From positions 107,527,910 to 107,591,909 of the forward strand of contig CM063284.1 in NCBI GenBank assembly GCA_032173965.1: a stretch of DNA of 64,000 bases. Direction: 5' to 3'. The stretch comes from Sitta carolinensis. Taxonomy: Eukaryota; Chordata; Aves; Passeriformes; Sittidae. Below, one piece after another: positions 25,101 to 40,100 of this stretch. The notes under the pieces were generated by a model that saw only the letters and a list, made by a program, of their open reading frames with translations, was not told the DNA's origin and searched no databases. The stretch's first letter is position 1; each line of letters begins with the position of its first letter. The position numbers and the translations under genes were made by a program.

Positions 25101-28100
25101 AGATATTTAGAGACATAGACATGGAGTATTTTTTATAAGCTATTTTTGTAAGTTTTTTTTTCTCCCCACTGTGGAAACTGGAATACTTGTAATGAGCTGT
25201 CGGGCTGGATTTAAACAGCAGGAATGGTGACTCTAGGAAAAATTAATAGAGCTGTTTTTTTTGGAGGGGCTTCCTTGAAGCCCCTCTGTTTTGCAGAGGA
25301 TTTCAAAGCCCTCTGTATGAACTCCTTGAACAGTGAAAAGTAAATAGATGCAATGTGAATGCATCTTGCCATTACATGGTCACGTTGCTCCTCACCCTGG
25401 GGTGGACAAGAGAAGAGTGCTGAAAGGGGAGTCAGTGCAAAAAGTTGATGGAACCGTCTGGGGAAAGGATGGTAGAGCCCTTGAGTCTTATTTCCTTGGC
25501 AGCAATTCATTCATGAGTCTTAAAATAACTTCCTGATCTTAGTCTTGACAATTTTTTGAGGTCACAGGAGAGGAGTATTGGTGTAGAAGTATGATGTCAT
25601 CACAGAAAGTGGTGGAGAGGAAATAATCCTTGGCTATCTTGTGTGAAATACAACCTGGAACACTCTGCAAAACTCTGTAGGCACTGACTTCAGGATTATT
25701 CTCCTCATCAACAAGAATATTTTCCTTTTTTGACATTCTTCAATGTTTAAGCTCTGAGGTTAGACAAAATTACCTGCAAATTCTTATTTTTTACCTGTTT
25801 CCCAGATGGGAAAACAAAGCTGTAAAGTGTCTAATTAGCATCATGCTGAGGCACTTTCATTTAGATGCAGAGCACTTCTTCTCATGAAATGACTTCAAAA
25901 TATGCAGGATAAATGCCATTTTTTTGTGGTGACTATTTCTCTGTTGCTCAAAGTGAGAATGAGAATTGTCAGTAGCAAGAAAGGTTGATGGCAGATGACA
26001 GAAGTTAATTCCCATATATTCTTTTTCCTGGGAAAAGGGTCCAGCAGACTTCCTGTTGTTTCCTCCCTCTGCTGATAAAATGCTGTTCTAGTCTTGATGT
26101 GTAAGCATGCTGGAAATTGCAAGAGATCAGCTCCTGTTTTCGACTTTTAAAAGCCCAGGGCATTGCAGCTTGGCAGGTCTGTGCTGTGTCCCCTTCCATC
26201 TACCTCCTGCCCATCTGTTTGTGGGATTCTTGTGCCCAGTTTGCCTCCCTGTGGTCTTAGAGCTGTTGAGTTTCATCCTTGGAAGAGGCAGTGGTGGTGG
26301 CAAAGATCCTGCAGAGAGCTATTAAAGTGTTACCAACAGTGGGAGCCTAAGCTAGAAAGCTTTCTGGTAGCTGCCTGCTGCTTTCATGTCAAGCTGGCAG
26401 CAACTTGGGGAGGGGAGGACACCCATCCAGGAAAAAAAAATTGTAAATATATGACTAAAGCATTATGGTTTTGCTTTGGCTTTAAGTGTTTGTATATTAA
26501 TTTTCCCTATCCTGAAAGCCTGATATTCTACATGATATCTGTCCCACTTTTGATTAGTTTTTGTTTTATCCATGGTAGGGTAAGTTAGACTCCTGTCTGT
26601 CTTAGGATTGACACAATTAGCAAGTATTAGTTGTGTCTGTTTGACTAAGCTGGGGTGCTTAAGTATGTTAAGAGTCAGTGAAAGCCATTACACTGTGTAG
26701 ATCTGAACCTAGAGTTTGGACTATAAAACCAAATTTTCCCTTCCTCTTCACAGACTTGGAGGAAAGACGACAACTTTAGGTTTCAAATGTTTACCTGGAT
26801 CTCTACCTGTGGGTACCTTCTGGCTTTTCAGTTTTTAAGTTGAGAAATCAAAAGTAGTGGGTTTTTTTCATGGGCAGAATCTTTTATTTATATTGTATTC
26901 TGTTGTATCAAATGAACTGTGTTGGTTTCTTGGGTATGGTTTGTTTGTTTGTTCTCTTTAAAATCTGAAGTAGAAATACTTCAGTCTAGTGGGTTTTAGA
27001 TTTAGCCTAGTTTGCAAAGAAGGGAGGTATTTTTTCCTAAATCTTAATTGCTCTCCTTTTGCTGCAGCTTCTGAATCTGTTGGTAAATTATAGTGAGACT
27101 TTTTGAGAAGTATCAAATTAACTGAATTTTGTGAGGTTTCTGTCAGGGCAGAGGAGAAGGAGATCCAAATTGCTGTCCAGGAGGAAGAACTTGTTAGGTC
27201 CATTTGCTGAGCTGGCTGCTTCTGCTGGCACTTGAATCTTTCCAAAGTGTACATGATGTCTTTTTGCCTCCCCTGTGTGTGATAGGAAAAACAAGGGGTG
27301 TTGCAATTGAGAGAGGAACTTCATGGCAAGACTGGAAGATAAATAATCAGTTATGGTTCTGCATATCTTCAGAATAGTATCACCAGGCTTAGCATTGTCT
27401 GAAATCCATTAGTCTTAGACTGTAGGAGCCTGGCAAAGTTAATATATCGGTTTCTTCAAGACCATTTTACCTTTCTCTCTGCCTTCAAAATTGCTGGCAG
27501 TGCTTTGGTCTGGATGTGCCTTTGTAATTTCTTTCCCCCACCCTTGATTTGTAAATACAATTATGGCTTCGGCTGTCATTTACTGTATTAAATATAGGCT
27601 CTCAAAGTAAATGAATCTAAACTCTAAAAACAAAGAGAAAAATTGTTTTTGTGTTTCAAATAGCAGCGTGGAGGGAGGTTGCTACCCTCCACATATGCTA
27701 GCAGAATCCAGTATGTTTGTCACGTTGCTCCTTGGTTAAAAAGTGTTAATTTTTCTCTTCAGCCAGCAGCTGCAGCAGCTAGCGTTACTACAGTTACTGC
27801 TGTAAAGCCTTTGAGTACTGGAACACCTGTAAAACTTCCAGTTACAGGACCACCTGCACAAGTTATCTCCCAAAAGGCAGTCTCTGTGAAAGCAGAGGGC
27901 ACAACAGTAGCACAGACCAGCCCTTCTACAGTAAGGAAAAAAACGTTTTTAATTAAAAATTAACATTCTGTACGTTCATCGAAGGTTGAAGAGACAGTGC
28001 AACATCTAACAGTCTTCTCTTTATTTCCACACTAGGAGATGCTAGAGAATGTGAAGAAATGCAAGAATTTTCTTGCTACACTAATAAAATTGGCATCTAG

Positions 28101-31100
28101 TGGACCTCAAGCCCCTGAGATGGGGCAGAACGTGAAGAGTCTGGTGCAAAATCTACTGGTGAGACTTTTTTTCCAAACAAAATCTGCATCATTTGTATAT
28201 AGATTTTTGACATTTACTTTATGATAGTTTTGTTCCTGATATTTTGTAGCTTTTTTTTTTAGCAACTGAAGAGTTGGATTTGTGGCTGAGTACATCTGAC
28301 CCTCATTAAGTCTTACATTATAAATCTTATTTTAACTGAATCTCATGCTGCGTTATTTCCCCCCCTCATATTTCTCTTTCATTTTATGCACACAAGTAAC
28401 TGATAGTAGGAGGAGCTGGTAGTGTTAACACAGCTTCTGGGACTTGTTTCATGTTAGTGTAGTTTCGAGTCCTCAGTAGCAAGAATCTGACGTGGAGGTT
28501 GCAGTGCAATGCTAAGTCCATACTGCTGCTTTACTCCAAGACAGAACTGAGCAGTGGAACAAGAATGACATTATCAATAGCTTAAAACGGTAGGATGGAG
28601 CAAACAATGTGGTGGCTGCCAGCCTCTCTCGCTTTGCTTCCGTATGGTGCTTTGTGCTGTATCCCAGCACAGCTGGGTTTTCCTGGTAACGATTTCTCCT
28701 GCCACTTCTTGTCATGGCATTTGACCGCTGCTGCTGTGTTGCTGTTCCACCGTAGCAGAAGGCTGTGTGCTGGTGGAGGGGGGTGGTTTTGCTAGTGGTA
28801 CCAAAGGGCTTTTCAGTCTAGGAAGGTGTGATGTAGACAGGTGTAATTTCAGAGAGCAGGTTGTTTGAGGATGCAGCCTTGCAAAAATTTGGTTCCTTAG
28901 TCTCTGTCCCTGCTGGACTATACACCTTCCTTCTGTGGGAAAAACAGAGTTGTTCTTTCTTGTGCCTAGAATACTTTTTTTTTTTTCCTAAGAGCAGTTG
29001 TTAAGAGACATTAATACATTGTTAACTGCACACTTGTTTGCTTTTTGTAGTATTTAAAAATCTTCCATTTGGTATGTGTATGATTTAAATGCAAAATAAA
29101 GTGACTGTTTTGTGTGTATGAGAGAAATGAGTAAATTGCAGTTGGGTAGCAGAATGATCCTTAAGGCATCGTTTTGTGATGGGTGTCAAGCACTCTATAT
29201 GCACTGAGCCTCAGTGTACCAAACCACTTGCATTGGTATCAGTGAGACCTCAGTGACCCATGTCTGGATCTCAATGAGATCCAACAGGCAACAAATCAAG
29301 TAACTAAATGGGAGGGCTGCTGGAAGCTCTGTTTGTCTGCAAACATGGTATTTAAAATCCCTGTTCTGGTTATGTAGCAACTTGGAATAGTTGCTCCAGA
29401 GGTGAATATGGGTGAGAGCAGAAATGGAGATTGGTGCTGCTCTTTCTGTGTCTGTACCTTCTTGGAGGAGATGGTGTTCTGACGGCTCTGGGAGGGTGAG
29501 GAAGGGCAGCAGAGTCTGGGCTTAGCCCTGTGTACAAGTGAGGGGTCTCAGAAGTTTGCTGCAGCTTCCTAACCCTTCCAAGTCCTTGAGTCAGGCGTTT
29601 GAGTTGGGACAGGGTGGAAAGCATTAAGAAAGGAAACAGTACTCTGCAGTTCCATTGGGGGTATGCAGAAGTGTTGTGATTGCTTTTGAAAGACTGTGTT
29701 AAGTATTCTGTTTTATTATGCTGTGTACGCATTAGTCTAGAATTGCCTTACAAAAACTGCTAAGCTGTTATTAGTCTTTGATGCCTCTAAGTTTATTTTT
29801 ATGCAGATAAACTACCTTTATTGAAAGAAGTACTAGTAGTTGATCTAAAATACTAGTATAATAATCATGAGATATTCAAAGGGATCAGTGCTGCTTATAA
29901 ACTTTTTTCTATCCCTTTACTTCAGTGACTGAGTTTGAACACCTATCCCCAAGTGTGTTAACTGCCTGTAGCTGAAGAAAGCATAAACAACTTGGGTAAT
30001 ACCATATGAACATTACAACATTATTCTATCCTAACTCCCCTTTTTCTTCTTTTTAAAATAAAGCAGGAAAAAAGCATTTGAGTACTGAAATTGAACAGTG
30101 CCATGATAATAAAAGTTTCCATGACCTTTTGATACATCTTGGGGAAAAAAGTGCAGTGGATTCAGTTATAACTTAATATTGTAATTATATTTTCCTCTTA
30201 GGAAGCAAAAATTGAACCAGAAGAATTTACAAAAAAGCTGTACATAGAGCTTAAATCATCTCCACAACCATATTTAGTTCCTTTTCTCAAGGTAAGTGTC
30301 TGATTATGGATTTGTAGTATTTAAAGAGGGAAGGGAGGAGAACCAGGAAAGAAAAGAGTTTGGGCATTCAAATAGGTATTTGTTCAGGATAATTGAAGAA
30401 TGGTGCTTAGCATAACTCTCTGTGACTCTTGTGCTTGGAAATTCTTAAGAGGAAGGGGGATTTTTGAGAAGTAATTTATGCCGTGTTCCTAATGTTGTTG
30501 AGCAATTGCCTTCTAGGTGTTAGTGGAGACTAGTGTTTTGAAAGCTGTGCATCTATCTACAGTAGAGCAGCTATGTTAAGATCACCTCTTACTTTCTCAT
30601 CAAAATTGTAGCAATTCTGGCTTCTAACTCAGAAGCTGACAACAGTGGTGATGAACAGCTTATGCCATGTTAAAGATCAAAGAATCTGCATAAAGCTATT
30701 CATCTTCTGCTGGTTTATGTTTAGCTGGAGGCAGAAAAAATCTTTTCCCCTTTCTCCAGAAAGGGTCTGACAAGACTACTGCAGCTTAAGAAAAGAATCC
30801 CAGCAACTCTACTTCTGTTCAAGTAAATAATCATATAAAAGAAAAAAAATGCTTCTTTGAGACTTTTAATCATATGATAAAATAGTATTAACAAAATAAA
30901 AATTAATTATACAGCAAGCATTAAATCTCAGTGAAAACATGGAAAACTATGTTAAATTTAATAAATGTCAATGTACACCATACTCTTAGGCTTGTCAGAT
31001 CTGTACATTTGTTATAGGCATGGTGGAGAATAAAGGAAGAAAAGTTAAGTGGTAAAGCTGGGACAGTTTTTCTGGAGTTTGCCCTTTTCCTTGGTATTTG

Positions 31101-34100
31101 ACAGGCCATGTAACAATGCATGTGATAATGTTGATATTGCTCTAGATTGCTGGTGTTAATCTGCTCAAATTTGGGATAAATTTTTTCTTACAGTGGCAAC
31201 TTTTAAATGCCTTGCTAGCAAGTTTGCCATGTGTTTGAAAGACTGCAGTCATCTGTGCAGGACCTTAAGCTGAGATGGGAGATTCAGATTTGATGTTAGA
31301 AAGAAAAAAAAATCAGTTAGGATGATCAGGCATTGGAATAGGTTTTTGCCTAGGGAGGTGGTGCAGTCACCATCCCTGGAGGTATTTAATGGGATCTGGA
31401 GCTGGGTGATAAGATTTAGTGGTTATGGGGATACAGTGGTAGTGTTAGGCTGATGTTTGGACTTGATGATCTTAAAGGTATAAGGTCTCATCCAACCTTG
31501 ATGATTCTGTGATATGTAAAATTTTCCAATTGGTCATTTATTACCTGTTTAATTTCTTGGAGGCCTCTTAAGTGCCCATGCAGAAGCCAGTAAAATAAGC
31601 AGCTCTGAGAACAGGCTTTCTGCATCCAGTGTGGCTCTGGCTGCAGAAGGACTGGGCTGTGAGTACAGGGTCAGTGTCACTGGCACTCACAGAAGAGCTC
31701 AGCTGTTTTAAGAAGCCATCCAAGGATATGAAGAGCTGCTACACTTGATGCAGAGAACTCAAGGCAATTCTGCAGGGGTTAAGTTGGGTTCATCAGCGTG
31801 GGTCAGACCCTAACCTGTCCCAGCAGAGCCCTTCTGTGTGTCTTCTGCAGTGCGCTGCCAGTACTGGCATCATCTAGGCTTCTCTGATTTGGGCAGGGTC
31901 CATACCACATAATCCTTGGCATAATGGTGCTCTCTCCCTGTTGCATGCTATATTAGCAAAGGTACACTGTGACTTCAGAAGTGTTGCTCAGGCATGGTTG
32001 GAGTTAGCTGACCTTGCAATGTTACCAGTCCTTTAAAACATCTTGCACCCAGACTGCCTTTTCCTGAAACACTGTAAGGATGTGTGGATGATACACACAA
32101 TTAAGTTGATCTGTAACTTTGAGCAGCTGTGACAGGACTGAGCGCCAAATGCAGAATGACTTCAGGAGCACTACTCTAAGGTGCTAAGAGGATCAGTGCT
32201 GGCCTTGTCTGTGGGGGAAATGTTTGCAGCTTGAGTCTGGAAAGAAATGTGATACGGCTTTTTGCCAATCCACTTTTAGCTAGTGAAGTGGAATTTTAGG
32301 GAGGACTCTCTGGAGTCAGCTCTTATCTTCGAGCTGCAGGTTTTTGATGAAGTTGTGCATGTGTTTTGTTTTGGCTGTTCCAAGAGGTGGAAAAAGTACA
32401 GTGGCTTTGGCTGTGAAGCTTGCTTGATTTTCAAGTCTGCTGGATGCTTTTGGTACCTAGATTGCATCAGGAGCTGAGCAGCTTTTAAAAAGAAAAAGAA
32501 GTGAATGTTAAAAAACAGATGTGGGTTGCAAAAGGCCCGGTTGTGCAAATATGATTCCTTGGTAGGCTAGCATATGAGACATGATCCTTTTTCATGAAGT
32601 CTAAAGTGGCAGCACTGTGTTAGGAGCTCTTATAAACTTTAGCAACTGTTAAGAGAAGAAGAAAAAATAACAAGGGTTTTCAAGAATATACAGGTAGCTG
32701 CAGAACTGATTTCCCCTGGTTCAGAGCCATAGCAGATTATAAACAGTGAAAGAGAAAAATCCGTAGAGAGTTTGAAGATTATTCTCTCCATTAACCTTCT
32801 CATACACAGCTGTAGTAGAAACAAGATGTTGCCAGATTCCTTTACTTTTGTTCTCTTGTTGCAGAGAAGTAGCTGGCTGAAGTTGTGTTGCTGCAGCTCT
32901 ACGGACATTATTAAAGTGGTATCTCCCCCTAGTGTAGATACAGCTGTATTGATGTAGAAGTGTTCTTGTCTTCAGAGCTTGTTTCTGACTTTATTGGATA
33001 ATTCGTAGCTCCCTGTCAGGCTTCATGAAATAAACACAGCTGTTCCAATATAGCAGGGGTTTTTGGCAAAACAAAATTATTTGAAATAATAAAACAGTTA
33101 AAATCATCTTACTCTGAAACATAAATTCCAAATTGAAAAATCTAAACAGAAGAACAAAATTATATGTGAGTTTCCCCATAGATTGGATTTACTACATGTA
33201 GTGTAGCTGGGGGGGTGGTTGACCTTTGCTCAGCTGGTGTTGGTGTTTCTTGTCATCTTCACTGAACAGGATTGTCATCAATTTAAGGATGCCTGAAATT
33301 TAGCAAAACTTGTTTGCCATTTATTGTCTTGTGAAAAATTTAATTGGAAAATGAGGAAGAGGATTCAGTTACGAATGTATTATTATTGTGGAAAACTCTG
33401 CTGCTACTACATCCAGTGTTTTTTCATTTTTCTTTTAGAAAAGCATGCTTGCCTTACGGCAGCTAATGCCTGATCCTCAGAGTTTTATCCAGCAGTGTAT
33501 GGAGGAGCCAGCTCCAACCCAAGAAGTGGTTTCAACTTGTACCTCTGCGGTACCAGCTCCTTCGACAGGCGCGGCAGCCTCGGCTGTGGCAACAACCGCT
33601 CTTCCAGCTGTAAAACCCACGCCTGCCCCTGCAGCAGCCACAGCCCCTCTGGTTATCACACCAGTCCTTGCCAGCAGGTCGGCAGCAGCTCCCCCGCAGG
33701 CCCTGAGGGCTGTTCCTTCCCCCGCAGCCTCCGTGCTCACCACGGCCGTGGCGTCGTGCGGGCTGACTGCCGTCCAGCCCGGCAAGGCGCTCCCCACGTC
33801 TGCACTGGCAGCACCCTCTCTGCAGTCTGCAAAGCCAGTGCTGGTCTCTACGGTGGCGTCTGCAGCAGCAACCCTCTCCAGCCTCTGAAGCCAGTCACCC
33901 CAATCAGTATTAAAATCTCGCAGCCCAGCCCCATGGTTGCGCAGTCAGTGGGTGCTCAGCAGGTGGTTAAAGTGAAACAGCTGGTAAGATGGATTCTCTG
34001 CTTCTCTGTAACTAAACAGGCTCCTTTACTTTGACTCCTAACCTTTAGTAAAGAGGATACCAATTTGGACCTCTGGTTCTTTTTTTTTTTTCTTTTAATA

Positions 34101-37100
34101 TCTGAAGCTAGTCTGTCTTGAGTTCCTCAGTAATGTTTGTCATAGTTTGGAAATACTGAGTCCTTGCTGGAAAGGTGAATATCTAAAGCCAAGCTGTCAG
34201 CTTGGTCCCTTGCAAGATGTGTTGACCACCATTTCATGAGACTGAACATCCATCTGGAGACACAAGGGGATACAAGGTCTAACACCCACTATGCACACAG
34301 CCAGGCTAGGTTGGCACCTGGAAGAAAAGGCAGGAAATGCAAGTGTCAGAAACAGAAAGTGCTGATGGGATACTTACATTAATTGCTCTTGGACGCCCTG
34401 TTAGGGCTGTGTCTTAGCTAGCCACCAGGCATGCCAGTCTCTCCCCTGGTAGCTCCTGCCCTGGGCACTTTGCAGGCACAGGTGGTTCGATGATGTTCAG
34501 TGATACATTATCTGAAATGTACGCACTACCTCAAGGAGCTTTTCAGAGCTGAGTTCTGACCTCCACATTTACTAAGACATGTTAATTACCACGTCGTCCA
34601 AAAGTGAGTTTTTTCTATCAGGCCTCATTAGCTAACAAATTCCAGGAGGAATAACTGTCTTATTAAAACAATACCCTCCAAAGCAATGTGTTAACATTTT
34701 TTATTCTTGGCACAGGTTAACTTCTTGCTAATGTTAATATTAAATACCAAGAAACTGTGGATCACGGGTATACCCGAAAGAGCAACTTTGTGAAATAAAT
34801 TAGGTTTGACGTATAGGTGTTTAAGATACCAAGTAGCATGGTGTCTAGGTGGCCTACCTGTAAGTAATGCTCTCAAGTATTTTGAGAGAATTAGACTCCC
34901 TTTGGCAGATAAAGAATTCAATTCTTGCAAAGGAATTCCTTGTAGAGATTATTTTTCTTTAAAAAGTGGGAAATCCATTAGACTTCTTGTGAAACTAAAT
35001 TTACTTTCCACAGGTATAGTAGGACATCTGCTGTGTGAGTTTTCTTTTTAGCTTGGATATTGTGTATACTTGATTTAACACTGTTCAGACCCCTAAAATG
35101 TTTTGATTTTTCAGTTTCTTTCCTTTCAAAGGGCATGAGGTAGATGTAATACAAGAATCCTGCATTCTAAATGAAGAGTTCATGCTATGGTAGTGTAAGC
35201 TTCCATAAGCATCAGCTTTTCATCTTGCCAGACTTGCTTAAAAAGAACAAAACATTTAACTGTATGGGGTGGGTGGGAGTCCTTTTTCTGAGTAGATTTG
35301 TTAAAAAAATAGGCAAAATACCCTCAACCCCAAAACTCCAAAGAAGAGTTATTATGCATACGCACTGACAATCTTGGCTCGTAGTAGGTAAAGTCAAATT
35401 GGAAAAGGAGTTAGTACTCATATTGTCTTCGAGGACTAAGTTGAAATTCCAGCCAGAAGAAAAGGAGAATTTCTTGGGTAGTACAAGGGCAGGAGAGCAG
35501 CTTGTTGGCTACACAGCAAGTCTTGTAATCCAGGGGAAAGGTTGACCATCTGTACAAATAGGCAAGGAAGCTTAGCTCCACACAGGGGAGTCAAAACACT
35601 TCTTGAATTTGATATTGGTGAACTCTAGAAATGGCTTCTGCCTCTACACTGCTGCAGTGTGGCAGTCTGCTGCAATTGCTTTTCTTTGCTGTGCCTTACA
35701 TATATTGAATTGCATACAAAACACGTTTTTATCCTCATTTGGGTACATCCCAGGCACAGTGATTAAAATACTTGCTCTTCTAAGATACAGATGAAGGACC
35801 GACTTCACAGCTTAGCCCTATCAGGAGCTTGGTGTTTGTTCAGACAACTTATTAGCACAAAGGCCAAGTTAGTAGAAGTGGCTGTATCTCCTACAGCTTC
35901 CCCAATGCCTTTTCTTGAAAGGGCAGAGGATCTATTTTCTCACATAAGAAAACAAATCTGGACCTGCCCTCCCTAAACAGAAGGGTCCTACTGCCAGCTG
36001 AAAAAGGGAGCACATTGCAAGCTGTGCAAATCTGTCTGTACAATGCTGCCAGTAATTTTTTCTGTTTCTGGCCCACAGGGATGTCTGATGCCATACAGTC
36101 CCTCTGTATGCCCCTTTCTAATTTTGGCCTCTTGTGCTGGAGAGAATTTGAACTTTCACGTACCAGCTCCATTATGATGTTGGTGGTGCTCAAGAATGCA
36201 GCACTGCTATATATTTATATCAAATTTGTGTCTGGAGTGATGCAACATAAAACTTTTCATTTCTGTAGCATTAGTATCAAAACTCTGTGGACACTGAGGG
36301 ACCTGTTCTTCAGGGGTATTGTTGGGATTGATTACACTCCTGCGTTGTGAGAGTTGCGCATTTTGGAGGATTTTTTCCTGTGACTTTCTTAACACCACCT
36401 CATTTAAGCGTGTTGGCTTACAAAGAAGTTCCATCTTGGAAGTCAAGTTTGTCTTGCTCTAGTAGTGCTTTGTCTCTTGTTAAAGCACAATAAATGAAAA
36501 ATTACCTTACCAGATGCTGGCATCCATTGGTGAGAAAGCTGCTATGAGATTACAGCTCCATGTTAGGCATAACCAGATAGGGGTTTATGGTTTAGTCCCC
36601 ACAGTTACCAGTGAGGCACACTGCCTGGAGGTTATTAATGACTGAACCAGGGAGTGAAGACTTTATGCTGTTGCAACTGCTTGTTCTTAGTGAGTTGTTA
36701 GTGTCGAGTCCCCTCAGAGCCGAGCTTTCATGAACAATTTTCTCCATTATTTTTTTTCTCCTGGTTATTGCTTTTGCCTTCAATTAGTGAGGCTTCCTTC
36801 ATGAAGCAATACTGCTTGTGTGGCGATACCTCAGCATCCCGCTGCTGATCTCCAAACTTTGTTTTAGGAATGTAAAACAGGTTCAGTGAGGCTAATTGAA
36901 GTATCTTTCAGGCTGCTGTCCCTTTGTTGTCAGCTGAATGTTGTCGCCTTTTTTTTAACTTAAGAACATCAGTAATTTTATTCTGATGACTGTGTAGCCT
37001 GCTTAACAGGGAACAAAGGAACAGTTCCTTTTCTTTATTATTTCTTTCTGCTAACCTGTAGAAAAGAGACAATAACTCCTCCTCACAGATATTACTGATG

Positions 37101-40100
37101 TTGGTAATGCTTCATTCTGGCATTGGATCCTTGTTGAAATTTCCAGAATTGTTCTCTCCCATTGCAACTCCCAAAGACTTTCGTTGCCAAGTCTAGGGCT
37201 AGAATGGCAAAGAGAAAAAGAGCTCTACTGCCAACACATCCTTTCTGTTCTTGACAATGTAGCCTCCTTGGTTACTTGACTTACAGCCCAGTCTCCACTT
37301 AGATCATTGTGGCAACATTGCTGTCTCTTTTCTTTTGTCTGCTGTACCTCAGTCTGTAATGCTTCTGTTTCCTCCTGTACTGTTCCAGTGTTTTGCATGC
37401 TGAAGATGAAGCATCGTTCTTCCTGGTGGTAAGGAGGATCTCTAGGTGTGTGTTAGTGCTAGTGGAGCCTGTGAGTAGTGTGTCCGAGCTGGTTGGTTCC
37501 TCATTAATTACCTGAACTCAAAAAAGACTCTGCTAACATTACTCACAACTTGCAGTTTTGGAAGCCAGATCTTTCTGAGAGATCGAACTGTACTTTGTGG
37601 AAAACACATAGAAGTAAACATTAGCATCTCTCCTACTCCATGAGGAAGTGCTGCATATGTGAGCATCACCTCTGTCCACAGTCTGTCCCTGTATTCCTGT
37701 AGTTCTTTCCTCCTCTGGATCTTAATATTAACTGTCTGTCAGGCTGTCAGATCAGTTATCTTACTACTGCTGCTACGCCAAGCCTTAGTGCTACCAGTAT
37801 GGAGATGGTTGAGAGGGTATCTTGACTCTTTGATACACAAAGTGCCTCTTTTTGTGAATGTGTGATGCTTATGTTGGTGATATTTATTAATAGAGAAGTT
37901 AGATGACAGGAGAGAGCCTAATTTCTGAAGTATTATAAATGTCAATTCTTTAATTACACTGCGCAGTCTTGCTGTCCAAGCACTCTTTAGACTTTCTAAA
38001 GTAAGAATAAAAGATTCAGAGGAGAATAATGGCTTCTTGACCCTGACACTCTCTTTGTTAGTTTTTTGCTGCTAAAAAAATAGGATTCAGTTTGAAGATG
38101 TTGATTTTATGCTTTGATGAAGTAACATCTTCCTACTGCCTGTAATCAAGCACCTTTTTAAAGATGTATCAAAGCTGAAGCCCACATTCTGCTAGCTACA
38201 ATTAGAAGTGAGGTTTTTAGGGATGCTGCAATTTTATTACTTTTTTGCATTTTAATAGCTGCCCCCGATGAGGAAGGATTAGTATTATTGGCTGTGCCTG
38301 TAGGTCTTTGTTGTGATGACATCCTTCTGTCTGGTATTGTCTCTTTGAAGAGTCTCTAAACAAAACTATGAACTGCCTTCCTTTTTACCCTTCAGCAGTG
38401 TACTGATGTCTGTGTAGAGGCTCTCCTTGCTGTAGGTGTTGCTATTTAGTACTCCATGTTCCTGGTAACCGATGTGTTCAGTGTACTTTAGCGTAACACT
38501 TTGAAACTCAGCATCTCAATTTACAATTGATGTTGCAATTCCACAAACACATCAGTAATTTTATAGCATGTACTCTTTAATCCTAGCAGGTAAAGTATTT
38601 TGTGCAAGATCTCAGTAGTTTTGGTGTTTTCCCTTTTTGACTAGGTGTTTGTGATACCTACCCTTTAGAAGTTACTGGCAGACTTTAATAGTTAGCCAGC
38701 TGAGAAAGACTTACGTAGAGGAAAGCCACTCAGTGTAATGGCTTGTGTGATAATTAATGAAACTTGTCTAATAGAGTTACCAGTAGAGAATAGGGGTGAA
38801 GTGTCTGTTAGAGCTCACTGAATGAGCTTAAAGGTCACTACCACTTGTTAAGATTTCTTGACATGAAGTTAAAAAAAGTCTTTTCTGAGCATGCTGTTTG
38901 CTTTAAACTGAAAACTAGACAAGCATACCTGCCCATAGGCACTTCTGTCTAAATGGAAACATTGATACTGTTTACTTCTCTGTAGTTTTAGCTCTTCTTA
39001 CTCTTGATATTGGATATTTCACTTCCAGGTAGTCCAGCAGCCATCAGGAACCATTGTCAAGCAAGTATCCACACTCCCACAGCCCTCAGTGCTCACCCTA
39101 CAGACGCCTGCTGAGAAGAAGATGCCGCTGAATACACTTGTTCAAACCAACCAGTTTCCTGCAGGTAAAGTGCAGGAACCTCTTTCATGGAGAAGGGGGA
39201 GGGCTGCTGAGGTATTGAAGCAAGTGCAAACTGTTGGTAGATTGTAGGAATGCAAGAAGGCGGCTGTCTGTCAGGAGCAACCAGCTCTGTGCATTAACCT
39301 GAACATCATTACTGTCTGGAGCTCTGATGAGAAAATCAGTGTCACATCTACTTCTGACACTTGTTAAGAGCATGTTAATCAAATATTTGTATTTGTTAAA
39401 ATACTATGACTGAGCTCCTTGCAGTGAACTTTCTCTAAGCTGATGATTTTGAGAGTTGTTTCATGAGACCATGCTTTTCCCTGCAACAGTTTCAGGTTGA
39501 TGCACAATAAGAGTTTGTCTCAGCCAGTCAGTTTTCACTGAAACATTTCCCTGGTCAGCACAGAAGGGAGGATGTTTGCTGAGAGTGCGTGAGGTTTTGG
39601 GCATATAGAACTTATGGAATGAAAGATTCTAGAGTGTCTGGTTTTCAAATGGACCCAATTAGGTGTTACTGAGTCTGCAGTAGAATGAATACCTAGAAGA
39701 GTAAACTGACTAAACAGTTGTCTTAGCATTTTGCTTTCTATTACAGCATGTTATTTGTTTTGTTTCAGATTCTATTCTGAGGCAAATTTCCTTGCCAAGA
39801 AATAAAATTCTGTCGCTTCAAGCGTCTCCTGTTCAGAAAGTGAAAATGAAAGAGAATGGAGCAACATCCTTCAGGTAAAAATGAGCAATATCAGAAGTTA
39901 AGTATAGAAAGGAACAAAAGGAAGAGACAAGTACAGAGGTGGGAATGGAGCCCAAAGAAAAGCAACTTTCTTCAGAGGCATTTTTCTGATACATGTTTTT
40001 CATGTTATAATACTCATTGGCAATGGGTAACCTTAAAACTTCTACACAGATATTAATTATTCTTAGTACAAGAAAACTGTCCTGGTGAGGTTGAGTTTTG

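Noticed and set aside
26107..26588. Open frames in intron 3
   Set aside because: Overlapping frames, no domain, no splice or promoter support.
33495..34034. A separate 179-codon gene in the second frame of exon 7
   Set aside because: Only its last part (from PVTPISIKISQ) is protein-like and it continues TAF4B. The first part is the shadow of the Ala-rich linker. One missing base explains both frames.
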